Part shown: positions 24,388 to 34,161 of the stretch, in pieces
Layout: the number at the start of each line of letters is the position of its first letter
How positions within the stretch are numbered: position 1 is the stretch's first letter
Program-made: the position numbers and the translations under genes
Notes under the pieces: generated by a model
Databases searched by the model: none
Seen by the model: the letters and a program-made list of their open reading frames with translations, nothing else
Told to the model about the DNA's origin: nothing
Assembly (NCBI GenBank): GCA_033064195.1
Contig: JARBJD010000407.1
Span: forward strand, 1 to 57,758
Reading direction: 5' to 3'
From: Blattamonas nauphoetae
Lineage: Eukaryota; Preaxostyla; Oxymonadida
Length of the DNA stretch: 57,758 bases

Positions 24388-24507
24388 AAATTAAATGAAT
24401 ATAAACAATATATAATATTAAAGAAAATCTACATGTAAGTGTAGATTTTAAGGTGCCTCTTTATATAAAATTGATATGAATGTAGCCAATGATATAGATA
24501 AATTATA

Positions 24508-24662
24508 AACTTTTGGTAGTGGATATCTTGGCTCTTGCATCGATGAAGAACGCAGCAAAGCGCGATAGTTAATGTGAATCGCAAGAATCTGTGAATCATC
24601 AAAGTTTTGAACGCATCCTGCGGTGTCTTAACTTTTAGTTAAGAGACCATTCTTATTTCAGA
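24508..24662 (+). rRNA. 5.8S rRNA (unit 2)
   Basis: Identical over its core to the 5.8S of unit 1 (GGATATCTTGGCTCTTGCAT, CGATGAAGAACGCAGC, TTTGAACGCA). It is flanked by an ITS1 (24,385-24,507) that is clearly diverged from that of unit 1 and an ITS2 (24,663-24,879) diverged in its 3' half. Confidence 0.93.
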
Positions 24663-24879
24663 ATTGGTAAATATTAAAATATCTTTTTATCCTTACTTGG
24701 GATAGAAAGGAAATGAGATGAACATATCTATGAGTATATGTCATCTTTAATAATATCGATATATGAATCATTAAGAGATATTGTTTGTTGAAATAAAGAT
24801 ATAAACAATTTGATATTTAAATATAAATATTTAATTGTTTTGTGCCTACTATTTCAACACTTGCCTCTTCTTTAAATAA

Positions 24880-24985
24880 AAACAATCTGAAATTAAGAAA
24901 GATTACCCGCTGAACTGAAGCATCTAAATAAGCGGAGGAAAAGAAACTAACTAGGATTCCTATAGTACCGGCGAGGGAAGTAGGA
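24880..24985 (+). rRNA. 28S rRNA, 5' fragment (truncated)
   Basis: The first about 105 nt of 28S (GATTACCCGCTGAACTGAAG, GCGGAGGAAAAG, GGCGAGGGAAGTAGGA), after which similarity to the full gene ends abruptly at 24,985. The rDNA cluster ends here and unrelated DNA follows. Confidence 0.9.
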
Positions 24986-25719
24986 GAGGATGTTCAGAGA
25001 CGAAGGAAGGAGAGATCATATCTCCGTGTCCATTATTCAACCTTTTTAACCTTTTCCGACTCTTCCACTTCGTAAATTGACTTCATGTGAATTGAAAACC
25101 AGTTGGATTCACGAATTTTTCACAAGAGGGCAAATCTGTGACTGACAGGTCGGATCGAACCCATCGATCGTACTTTGTCTCTCTGAACTCCAAGAACAGG
25201 TATTTGTAAGTTCTTTCTTATTGAATATGATTTAATTATCACGAATAGAGTCATTTCTGTGTCTGATTCCTGGTTTCTATCACACCTCATATCAATAACT
25301 CATTTCTCTGTTTAACCTGAAAAGACTTCGGAGAAATGGTAAAATCCGATTATGGGTTCCGAAATTTCTCCGGTCAGTGACCGTCAGTACTTTTCGGCGA
25401 AAACTGACCGGTCAGTGTCGGTCAGCCATGCCTAATTGGAATTATACTGGACTGACCGACCCCAAAGGCTCGGTCAGTGTCAGTGCTCTTCTCTTCTAAG
25501 GGTCAGATCGACTCAATCTCCGGTCATTTTCCCTCATGGCGTCTATCATGCACCTGACATCCACATCCACTCTCGAAATGTGGATATATCAGGATTATCA
25601 TCAAGGATCTCTCACCGAAAGAGTGCCCACAATCACGAGCAAGACATTCAATCACAACATCCGTGAAACGATGGTTATCGTTCAACAAAACAACTTTCTG
25701 TGATGTTTGATGTGCGGAA
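24986..25719. other. Unassigned DNA with a GGTCAG repeat cluster
   Basis: No gene recognised. Between about 25,370 and 25,490 there are at least five copies of GGTCAGTG or its complement (for example CGGTCAGTGACCG and ACCGGTCAGTGTCGGTCAG), several in palindromic arrangement. These could be transposon ends or a DNA-binding cluster. A plus-strand frame of 76 codons at 25,436 spans part of this but has no motif. Confidence 0.5.
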
Positions 25720-27095
25720 CAGGACCTTCAGTGTTGATGATCTACGATTATTTGCAAACACACGAGATACAGCCGTGAGTTTTTTCCGCTCGTGTCTTCA
25801 CCGAAAACAAGAAGAAGATCGGAAATCTGACTGTCACAACCTACAACGACGAAGAAAACAATGAATCAAAGTCTGTCGAATCAGCTTCGAACACCAGCTC
25901 AGACGATCCGGACCACGCTGGCACTCAGCAACTCTCGTTCTTAACACAGATCCGGAACAGCACCGAAAGTCGAAGCCTAGGCATGCCATCCATGAGTCCT
26001 TCAAACCCCTCATCCAGAACCTCCACAAGTTCGAGCAGGAACACAAAGCGATCATGGTCACATTCCAACTCGACAAAGGCCCACTGGACGCATTCTATGA
26101 AACATACACCGAGTTCCCCAACCTACATGAGTTCGAGAACGACATCAACATCTGGAAGGAGCGAAAACGGCAGATCATTGTAGAAAAGCCCTCGAAGATC
26201 TTCGAGTTCGTGTGTATTGATGTTGTTCCCCTGAAGTTCACACTGATTGATCACCACAAGCTGCGACAGGAGATATGGATAACAGAAGGTTCGCAATGTC
26301 AACCTTAAGGCGGCCAAAAAGAAGGAGTTCCAGGACAGAATCGCCGTCGACGACACCAATGGAATCATCGGTGAGTTCAGGAATGATTTCAAGATGCACT
26401 GGGCTGAAGGAAAGAGATTGTTGGTTGGATTCGAGTTATCTGGGTTGGAACAGCGTGAGTACGGCGACCTCACGACAACCACCAAAGATTTGGACGATCT
26501 GTCGTTCTTGTGGGGGCAGAAGGCGGAATGGCAGAGATTGTGGGATCAGTGGCAGACCGGACAGTTCAACAACCTCAACGGAAAAGGCAACAAAGATGTT
26601 CTCGTTGGGAGGCGAGGAGATTGTCCTCGTTCGCCCGCTCACGACATCTGGTGCTGTGGAGGCGTGGCTGAGCGAGCTGGAAACAATCATGCAACAGATT
26701 GTGTGTGCTGAGATCCTCCGCTGCAACGAAGACCAAGCAAAACGAGTGAAGGGCAGCTTGTTTGGACAGCACAGATCGAACACGTCTACAACAACTCCAA
26801 TCCCAGCCAGCTCAAGAAGAACATAACACAGCTCCCATCCAACAGAAGATCCTCCTCACCAACCTCGCCCAGATGTTATCGCAGTCTCGAATGTCAACGC
26901 TCAATCGACTGAAGCTCATGATGCTCATCACAATCGAAAGCTCTCATCCGTCCCGTTGGCATGATGGTGCCCGACTTGGCGATGATTCCACAGATCCATC
27001 TGTCAGCCAGAGGGTTCACAAATCCTCACACTCGCTCGGAAGTTCGACACCCCGTACACGCTGTCCATGTCGCAACTGTCTCGCCAGCACGACAT
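25720..27095 (+). pseudogene. Dynein heavy chain fragment (linker region), frameshifted
   Basis: Successive plus-strand pieces match dynein heavy chain in the right order. MVTFQLDKGPLDAFYETY (26,054 on) and KPSKIFEFVCIDVVPLKF lie at the start of the linker (DHC_N2). FELSGLEQREYGDLTTTTKD (about 26,430) and LSFLWGQKAEWQRLWDQWQT follow. FSLGGEEIVLVRPLTTSGAV with EAWLSELETIMQQ (about 26,600) fits the conserved segment before AAA1, then VWTAQIEHVY and LTNLAQMLSQSR. The last piece reads MMVPDLAMIPQIHL, then RKFDTPYTLSMSQLSRQHD, matching the conserved segment after AAA1. The frame changes near 26,280, 26,580, 26,830 and 26,950, and the AAA1 Walker A part is absent between about 26,940 and 26,960. 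It is therefore a broken, shortened copy. The axonemal-type assignment is tentative. Confidence 0.78.
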
Positions 27096-29170
27096 AGTAG
27101 TGGTAGAAGCGAATAGAGAACCAATCTGAAATTGTCATTGAAATCAAAACTAAAAGTCAAGTCCGATTGACCAATTTTGAATCTTGTATTAAAAGGAATT
27201 TATGACATTTTGATGACATCAATATTTGGCCTAAATTCTAAAAATATGTCCAATATTTTGACCTCGTGAAAAGTGTCATTTTTGAAGCAAATTTTGACAA
27301 CATTCCAAACAATGTTGGCACTTTTTTGGGGTTTTTCGCTTTTTGACCACAAATCAAGTGAAACCAATGTGAGAACCATTTCGAAAAATTCTGAAAAAAA
27401 TTCTAAAATCTCGGGGACACTGTCGGTCATCAATCAAAACAATCCTGATCAAAATCGGTTGAGAATTCGTTGAGCTACGTACCGAACTTAGGTCGAAAAA
27501 GTGACCAAAAAAGTTGATGTTCGGATTTCGCCACTATGAGCACCTTTATGTCTCAAATTGTGTTCAAACACGTTCTAAAATTACGAAATTGATTTTGATA
27601 GGTGAAATTTTCGGAAAAAAGCACTTTTGAAAAAAAAGTTAGATCCGACCCCACAACATATTTTGAAAATGACAAAATTTTTAAGGAGGAGAAAGTGACG
27701 TCTCGCTCTTCTCCTACACATCACTTTTCGCCCTCTGATGGTGTCCGAAGGTGTCAAATCGGTAGTTGAGAGGTATTCGCGTCATTCGGTTCTGACGATC
27801 CTCGACACACGATCGTTTTCACAATTTTTCACCAATTTTCATTTTAACCGATTTTCCTTCAAACCACTTCACAATCGTCATCAAACAACCCTTTTTTGAG
27901 AATTCTGGTTGTACATCACCTATAGTTCACTTTTTATGGACGTTTTTTTGATCACACTTGTGACGACACATTTGCACCAACATTTTGACACTATGGATTT
28001 TTTGATCTGGATTTCGTCACAAATCCTTCTTTCTCACAATCTGAGTAAGGTGTGCTCAAATTTTGAGGAGATTTTGTCGGATAGTTCTCCCATAAAGTCA
28101 CTTTTTCATGTTTTCACTTCACAACTTTTGACCGTTTTTGTCACTTCAAAACCGACTGTAGCCCCTTTCATTTCATCACTTTTGCTCCCCATTTCACCTC
28201 GAATTAGTTCATCATTCCTCTTCATTTTGCTCTTTTCACTTCCATTTTGTGGGCCGTTCTCACTTCACTAGCACATCATTTTGTTGCAATTTTCATCAAC
28301 TTTTTCACAAAAACAGAGTAAAAGAAAGCGAAATAAGCATGAATGAAGTGGGCAAGTATGAAACTGAGAGTGAAAATGACGAACGTGAAAACGGTGTGAA
28401 ATGTGACACCAATAGTGAAAATGTCGCTTGTGTTCCGGTTTTTCTCTCTTAAAAACAACAAAAATGAGTCAAAAACGTATGTGAAATGATGAAGAATACG
28501 GAAAAATTCCGAGAACTGAAGTGAGCCGTTGAAAGTGAGATCTCGGTAAAAGTCCGGAATCTTCACTTAACCGAAATTAGTCCAGTGAACTTGAGAACAA
28601 GATTAAGAGAAAGAAGTATGAATGAAGTGGATATTATGGGTAAACAACGAGAAAACGAAGAGGGAAGTTAGGTCAAAAATGAAACAATAACTAGTGCAAA
28701 ACAAGTGACAATTCAACCATAAACAGAGAAAACCAAGCTGAAATAAGAGGAAAATGATGTCGATATGATGAAGAATACCTGAAAGTTTTGAGATCCACGA
28801 CCGTCAGTGAAACCTCGAATATCTCTGCAAAAGTCCGGAATCTTCAAAAAACGGAGCATACCACGATGATCCTACAGTTCCGGAGAATCTAAAACGCACA
28901 GAATTAGAACGTAAAACGCACTCTTGAGAAATCAGTGATCGAACCCATTGATCCTCGATTTCAGCGAAAAATCCAAAACTGAGAAAACAACGAAAGAATT
29001 TTCATTTTTGAATTTTTTAATTTGTATTAAATGAATCCAACTGAGATGTACAAGGAAAGACGTCGAGTATGTTCAGAATAAGCATTAATTGAATCAATGA
29101 GAGAAGAGAACTGTTCGCTAGTCTCTGAGTATGTCAGAAATAATGTGCCGGTGACGTATGTTCATGAGGG
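27096..29170 (+). repeat. Left terminal inverted repeat of element A
   Basis: Inverted relative to 44,505-47,197. Matches run from the outer end (AGAAGCGAATAGAGAACCAA) through a GACCTCGTGAAAAGTGTCAT segment, a region with many GAAGTGA-type phrases (28,100-28,560) and the inner block GAGTATGTTCAGAATAAGC. It extends into the first codons of the repeat-module gene. Several parts are closer to 47,900-48,740 than to the right repeat of element A itself. Confidence 0.82.
29001..29030 (+). promoter_or_regulatory. T-rich promoter-like block before the module gene
   Basis: TTTTTGAATTTTTTAATTTG followed by TATTAA and an ATG. It has the same layout as the blocks before almost every other gene of the element: two T runs, a short spacer and TA(A) just before ATG. 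Confidence 0.55.
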
Positions 29171-29420
29171 AGTTGAATGGAGAATAAAACCAAAGTTGTG
29201 GAATCAAGGAAACAGACCTCACTTATCAAAACGTCGACACTACACTCAATCATTCGTTGAAAATGAACTGAAGAAATTCAATTGTGAGCTCGTAGGTGAG
29301 TACACTAAAGTTCTGGTTCCATTCACATATCGAGAGATTGGCGGAAGTGAAGTGTTCAGAATTAGACTTGATGCATGGCTGACTGCTAAGAAAAAGCCCC
29401 ATCAGAGAAAACAGAAATAA
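29097..29420 (+). CDS. Repeat-module protein, 107 aa
   Basis: Two tandem modules of about 50 residues share the pattern NC.LV.EY.....P.TY......V.R....W......PH..K: first NCSLVSEYVRNNVPVTYVHE, then NCELVGEYTKVLVPFTYREI, joined by a YTQSFVENELKK helix. The layout recalls zinc-ribbon-like DNA-associated modules of phages and large DNA viruses (LxxEY...T.....HxxxxxP..), but the metal-binding cysteines of those are not evident, so the link is weak. Related copies occur at 49,870-50,345, at 52,115-52,540, and partially in the terminal repeats at 44,505 and 56,740 (both minus). The gene straddles the inner edge of the left terminal repeat. Function is unknown; DNA binding is a guess. Confidence 0.7.
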   Translation: MREENCSLVSEYVRNNVPVTYVHEGVEWRIKPKLWNQGNRPHLSKRRHYTQSFVENELKKFNCELVGEYTKVLVPFTYREIGGSEVFRIRLDAWLTAKKKPHQRKQK

Positions 29421-29429
29421 ACGCTCAAC

Positions 29430-29463
29430 TTTTTTTATTTTCTGATTTTTTATTTTGTAGTAA
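29430..29463 (+). promoter_or_regulatory. T-rich promoter-like block before polB
   Basis: TTTTTTTATTTTCTGATTTT and TTATTTTGTAGTAA directly before the ATG at 29,464. It fits the element-wide pattern. Confidence 0.6.
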
Positions 29464-32400
29464 ATGGCACTGCTAAAACCAATCAAAAATAGAATTCAAG
29501 ACATTCGAGACCTCTTTCCCAATACACAATTTCATTATATTGATGGTCGAACATACAATCCTGACAGTACAAATTATCAACATCACAGATCATTTCTCCT
29601 GAATATGCTACAACACACAGATGTCGAGTTTCCACATCCAACAAAGAATCTTGATCTCAATCTCATTCCAGATTTTATTGAACAAGTGAAACTTCGACAG
29701 CAGATGGCGTCAGAAGATCGACTCGCTCACCGAATGATTGTTGAGAACATGAAAGCAAATCCAAGAGTGAACAAAGATGAACTGAAAAAGCAAGTGTTCA
29801 GAATGACGTGGAAGCTGAAATCAATTGAGGAGAAGTTGATGGATCATTGGATGAAGAACCTCTTGATCATTCAAAAGAAAAATGAACAAATGGAAAAAAG
29901 AGAAGTGCAGACATTTGATGGATTTGAAGAATGTATATTACTTGCTGAACCACGCGACAAAGCAGCATTCAATTCTTGTCTCATGGATGCACGAAGGAAG
30001 TTCAAAAAGAATGAGGTCGAGAAGGTTGAAGATAATGGAAAACCATATCAATTGTACTTCCACAATCATCTGAAAAATGTTGAGGAAATCACAACCTTCA
30101 TCAAAGCAGTGTTCGACAAAGAGAAAGATCATCCATTCAAGATTAGTATTGACTTTGGTAAGATCATCGAAAGAAAAGACAAAGATGAGACGACATACAA
30201 AGACTTCAGACCAGAATTAGAGAACACATCAAAGAGTTTCCCAACTGTGATAAGAAGTTCAGGAGACATCACTGAGTATTCGAAGTATGCTATCAATCTT
30301 ATCAAAGAATCACAAGAGAGAACTCTGATGGATACTAAGACAATGTACATCGCATTCCACTCCATTCTAGTTGCAGTCTATCGATTCCCAGTCGCAGGAA
30401 AAGCAAATGCAATTCTCACTGAACACATTAAAACGAGAAACGTTCGGTACATCGATTCTGAGTTCAACATTTGCTTCTTTCAAGCACTATCGTTCCTCAC
30501 ACTTCCTGAGGTCCCTGGTAAGAAGATATCAATCAAAATGAGAAACGTTGAAGCAAAAAGATTGTTCGCAGAATCAATGAATCTGACACACCTGAAGCCA
30601 CATCAACTTACTGAACACTTACGCAATTATCCTGGATTTGATATTGCATGTGATTTGGAGAAAGAAATGATTAGACACAACATCACTGTTCACATTTATG
30701 AATACGACGAAGACAAGAAGAAATACTTCCTGAGCCAATCGTATGTCAACGAGAATGATGATGCTCGTGTACTTCCCATCCTGATGATTCCACTGACGTC
30801 AACTCTCGTTCATGTGATGTTCATTGTTGATCCTGAGAAAATCACTGGATACAAGCTCTGTCCATATTGTCAGTCAAGAGGATTCCAAGTCAAGGATTCT
30901 CACTTCAAGACATACTACGAGAAACACCTCAAAGAGTGTAAAGAACTTGATGGAAAACATGTGAAGAAGATCTCTCTAGATAAAACCCCACGACCGTATG
31001 TTCCACACATCCTCAACAACAGAACGTTTGAGTTTCTGATGGCACACAAAAGACAAGACGAATTCAAACCAACACAATACTACATCACTAACGATTTCGA
31101 AACAATGGAAGATCTCATTCTTGACAATCTATTCTCTGATGATAACACTCAGTTGATCTCACACTTAAAGCCTCTCTCAGTAGCATCAGCAATTAAGACA
31201 AAATCAGGAGTGAAGTCAATCTACTATGATCTCCGAGATGGAAAAGACTTTGTGAAGCAGTGGATTAGAGAACTCTTCAAGTATGCAGAAACAGTTCGAG
31301 ATGACAACCTGTACGAGGATCCAGAGATTCCTTCACAGAATGAAGTCAGTGTGATTGGATTCAACAGTTCCAGATTTGACATCAATCTCATCTTCCGTGA
31401 TCTCGTTGACAAGGATTGGAAAGTGGTGAGCTTCCTTGGATCCACAACGAAGTACAAACAAGTATTGATCAGACATGAGAAAACTCAACAAGTACTTCGG
31501 TTCATTGATATGATGTCATACACAGGACCGATGACATTGGATAATGCAGTGAAGGCTTTTGGAGGCAAGACCACTCTTCAGAAATCTTTCTTTGCTTACG
31601 AATCATTCGACTCATCAGACTACGATACAGTACTGAGCAAACAAGAACCATTCTCCAAGTATGAATTCTATTCCAGTCTGAACAACAGTGAAATGTCCGA
31701 CACTGATTACCAATTGTACCTTGATGATTGGAACAAGCAAGGATTCAAGAACCGTTGGGAATACCTCAAGTTCTACAACATCAGAGACGTCGAATGTATG
31801 ATTGCTCCACTGGACAATCTCATTGCTCTGAACTTCCAATTCAAAGTGGATATGTTGCACAATCTCTCACTGTCAGCGAATGCTTCTGCAATCAAGAATG
31901 CCTGTGCGTACAAGGACTTTGATATCGATGATGATTTCAATGGCGTGGATCAATCTGGTGAAATAAAAATCACGAATCAATACTGGAAGTACAAGGTTGC
32001 GTCTTACATTTATCAAGACCAGAAAGCTCACCGCAGTACCGATAAAAATGTCACGGAAGCAGACTATGATTGGTTTGTTCAACAATGCAAGAGAGTGTGC
32101 TACATCTGCAAGAGTCACTTCTCACAAGCAGTTCGACCAACATTGGATAGAATCGACAATTCGAAAGGACATTCAAAAGAGAACGTGAAGATCTGCTGTG
32201 ATTACTGCAACACCTACAAGTCAGACAAAGATGAACATCTCACTAGATTGAGAATTCAGCTGAAGAAGTACTGCATCTGGAAATCATTACCAATGACTCT
32301 GACACATGAGCAAACCTATCACAAGTTGAGAGCAGCAGTGACAGGTGGATTATCGAATGTTCAACACAGACAGAATATCAAAGATGTGACTCCAATCAAT

Positions 32401-33606
32401 CACTTCACATATGAAGACAACAAAGTCATTTCTAAAGACACAGAACACAAAATGACTCATGTCTGTGGTGTTGATTTCAATTCACTTTATCCAAGTGCTT
32501 TTTCATCAATCAAGAACAAGAACAATCCATACACTAATCACAGAATGTACATGCCAGGAAGATGCTTGTTTACTGCAACAGGAGAAAAAGAATGTCGCAA
32601 GATTATCGAAGACAAAAATCAGAAGACATTATTCGTTGCAGAACTGAAAGGACACATCGATGAAAAGTACATCAATGATTTCATTAACTTCCCACCAATC
32701 TTCAGGAACATTATGGTTAATACAACAGAAGAAAACATTGGAGAGAAGACATATTCGTTGATGAAGAAACATGGATTGAAGACTGATGATAAACAACGGA
32801 AGCTGACCCAACTCTTGAGCACACACGATCAGTATATGTTCTTTTCGACATACTATCTGTGGTTCCTCATCGACTATTGCCACTTCATCGTCGACGACAT
32901 AAAGAGTGTGATGGTATTCTCGAGACACGCTGGATTCGAACCATTTGTGACCTCATTCATGAATGATCGAATCGAAGCAATGAAGGTTGGAAACAAAGGA
33001 AAGGAACAATTCTGTAAGACCAACTTGAATGGAAGTTATGGATACGATGGAATGAACACTGAGAAGTACAACTCCATCACAATCTGCAATGAGAAGAGAA
33101 CATACTTGAAACAAATGATGAAAGGCTTTGTAGCGACACGAGAGATCAATGAGGACAACTATATCGTGATTGAAGACAGAGAGAAAGCATCATGCAAAAC
33201 ATGTCTGCAAGAAGCAGTGTTCACACTCGACAATGCCAAGTTTTGGTATCTGAATTTCATCTACAATTTCATGTACAAATGCCTAGACATGAACAAGATT
33301 CACTTTTGTGAGGGAGACACTGACTCTGCATATTGGGCAATTAGTGGAGATCCAAATGCAGGAATTCATCAACAATTTGAACACGATATTGCTGACAAAG
33401 AATTCTATGATGCACATAAATATGAATGGTTTCCCAATCCTGAAAAGGGAGTTGATGATGAGAAGAAGCTGTTGGGATTAGCAATTGAGAAGGAAGGTGA
33501 ACAGATGATCTGTCTCGCACCCAAGTGTTACTCGCTCGATGAGAAATGCAAAATCAAAGGAGTGTCATTAAAGAAAACAAACATCACGAGTGACGATTCC
33601 ATGTGA
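29464..33606 (+). CDS. Polinton family B DNA polymerase (pPolB) with OTU-like and HNH regions
   Basis: About 1,380 codons, a protein-primed-type replicative polymerase expected to copy the element. In order: an N-terminal region of unknown fold; an OTU-like stretch with FNICFFQALSFL (about 335) and LVHVMFIVD (about 447); a CPYCQSRGF...H..HL.EC zinc-finger-like block (about 460-495); exonuclease motifs NDFETMED (about 542), GFNSSRFDIN (about 630) and FYNIRDVEC (about 770); an HNH-type segment CYICKSHF...LDRIDNSKGHSKENV..CCDYCN (about 878-925); and palm motifs DFNSLYPSAF (about 1,003), KTNLNGSYGYDG (about 1,184) and EGDTDSAYW (about 1,283). The C-terminal KIKGVSLKK matches the conserved KGV of this group. 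The start follows a promoter-like block. The family assignment is secure from the A, B and C motifs; the OTU call is inference. Confidence 0.93.
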   Translation: MALLKPIKNRIQDIRDLFPNTQFHYIDGRTYNPDSTNYQHHRSFLLNMLQHTDVEFPHPTKNLDLNLIPDFIEQVKLRQQMASEDRLAHRMIVENMKANPRVNKDELKKQVFRMTWKLKSIEEKLMDHWMKNLLIIQKKNEQMEKREVQTFDGFEECILLAEPRDKAAFNSCLMDARRKFKKNEVEKVEDNGKPYQLYFHNHLKNVEEITTFIKAVFDKEKDHPFKISIDFGKIIERKDKDETTYKDFRPELENTSKSFPTVIRSSGDITEYSKYAINLIKESQERTLMDTKTMYIAFHSILVAVYRFPVAGKANAILTEHIKTRNVRYIDSEFNICFFQALSFLTLPEVPGKKISIKMRNVEAKRLFAESMNLTHLKPHQLTEHLRNYPGFDIACDLEKEMIRHNITVHIYEYDEDKKKYFLSQSYVNENDDARVLPILMIPLTSTLVHVMFIVDPEKITGYKLCPYCQSRGFQVKDSHFKTYYEKHLKECKELDGKHVKKISLDKTPRPYVPHILNNRTFEFLMAHKRQDEFKPTQYYITNDFETMEDLILDNLFSDDNTQLISHLKPLSVASAIKTKSGVKSIYYDLRDGKDFVKQWIRELFKYAETVRDDNLYEDPEIPSQNEVSVIGFNSSRFDINLIFRDLVDKDWKVVSFLGSTTKYKQVLIRHEKTQQVLRFIDMMSYTGPMTLDNAVKAFGGKTTLQKSFFAYESFDSSDYDTVLSKQEPFSKYEFYSSLNNSEMSDTDYQLYLDDWNKQGFKNRWEYLKFYNIRDVECMIAPLDNLIALNFQFKVDMLHNLSLSANASAIKNACAYKDFDIDDDFNGVDQSGEIKITNQYWKYKVASYIYQDQKAHRSTDKNVTEADYDWFVQQCKRVCYICKSHFSQAVRPTLDRIDNSKGHSKENVKICCDYCNTYKSDKDEHLTRLRIQLKKYCIWKSLPMTLTHEQTYHKLRAAVTGGLSNVQHRQNIKDVTPINHFTYEDNKVISKDTEHKMTHVCGVDFNSLYPSAFSSIKNKNNPYTNHRMYMPGRCLFTATGEKECRKIIEDKNQKTLFVAELKGHIDEKYINDFINFPPIFRNIMVNTTEENIGEKTYSLMKKHGLKTDDKQRKLTQLLSTHDQYMFFSTYYLWFLIDYCHFIVDDIKSVMVFSRHAGFEPFVTSFMNDRIEAMKVGNKGKEQFCKTNLNGSYGYDGMNTEKYNSITICNEKRTYLKQMMKGFVATREINEDNYIVIEDREKASCKTCLQEAVFTLDNAKFWYLNFIYNFMYKCLDMNKIHFCEGDTDSAYWAISGDPNAGIHQQFEHDIADKEFYDAHKYEWFPNPEKGVDDEKKLLGLAIEKEGEQMICLAPKCYSLDEKCKIKGVSLKKTNITSDDSM

Positions 33607-34161
33607 AGTGTCCTAATGGAGAGAAAACTGTGACTACAACACTGAACTTTCAGACGAGAAGAACCAATAGCGAAGGTGACAGAAATGGATTTGAAATAGC
33701 CAAAATACAACAGCAGAAACTCAGTCTCAGTGGAATCCATCTGAAGGCAATTGTACTTGAAAATGAATCGTGTCCTCCATTCATTCATGGACTGAAAGCA
33801 ACTGATTTTATATTTGAATAAACACAAACTTTATTTTTGAAGAAATGAATACACGACAGATTAATACTTTAGTGAATAGGTACTTCGGTGCACACAGCAT
33901 TCTAAAAGCAAAATAGTCGAAAAGAAATGGACTTTAACTAACGTTTTACCTGTCTATCATGGCGCTGATTCCAATGGACCATTTGATGGAAATGATGAAA
34001 CATACTTCGAGGATTGGTTCAATGGAGGTTTCTCTCCTGAATTATCACTACCTGATGGAAGAAGAGTAGTTCAACAATTTGTAAGCAACTTCCTAGGAGT
34101 TCGTATTCGGGATAGCACTGCTAAACTTGCATTCGAAGCATATCAATTTTATCATCACGAG

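Noticed and set aside
32090-32245. HNH block of the polymerase as an intein
   Set aside because: No Hint-type splicing blocks or terminal Cys/Ser and HN residues frame it; it lies between the exonuclease and the palm, away from usual intein sites in polymerase motifs.
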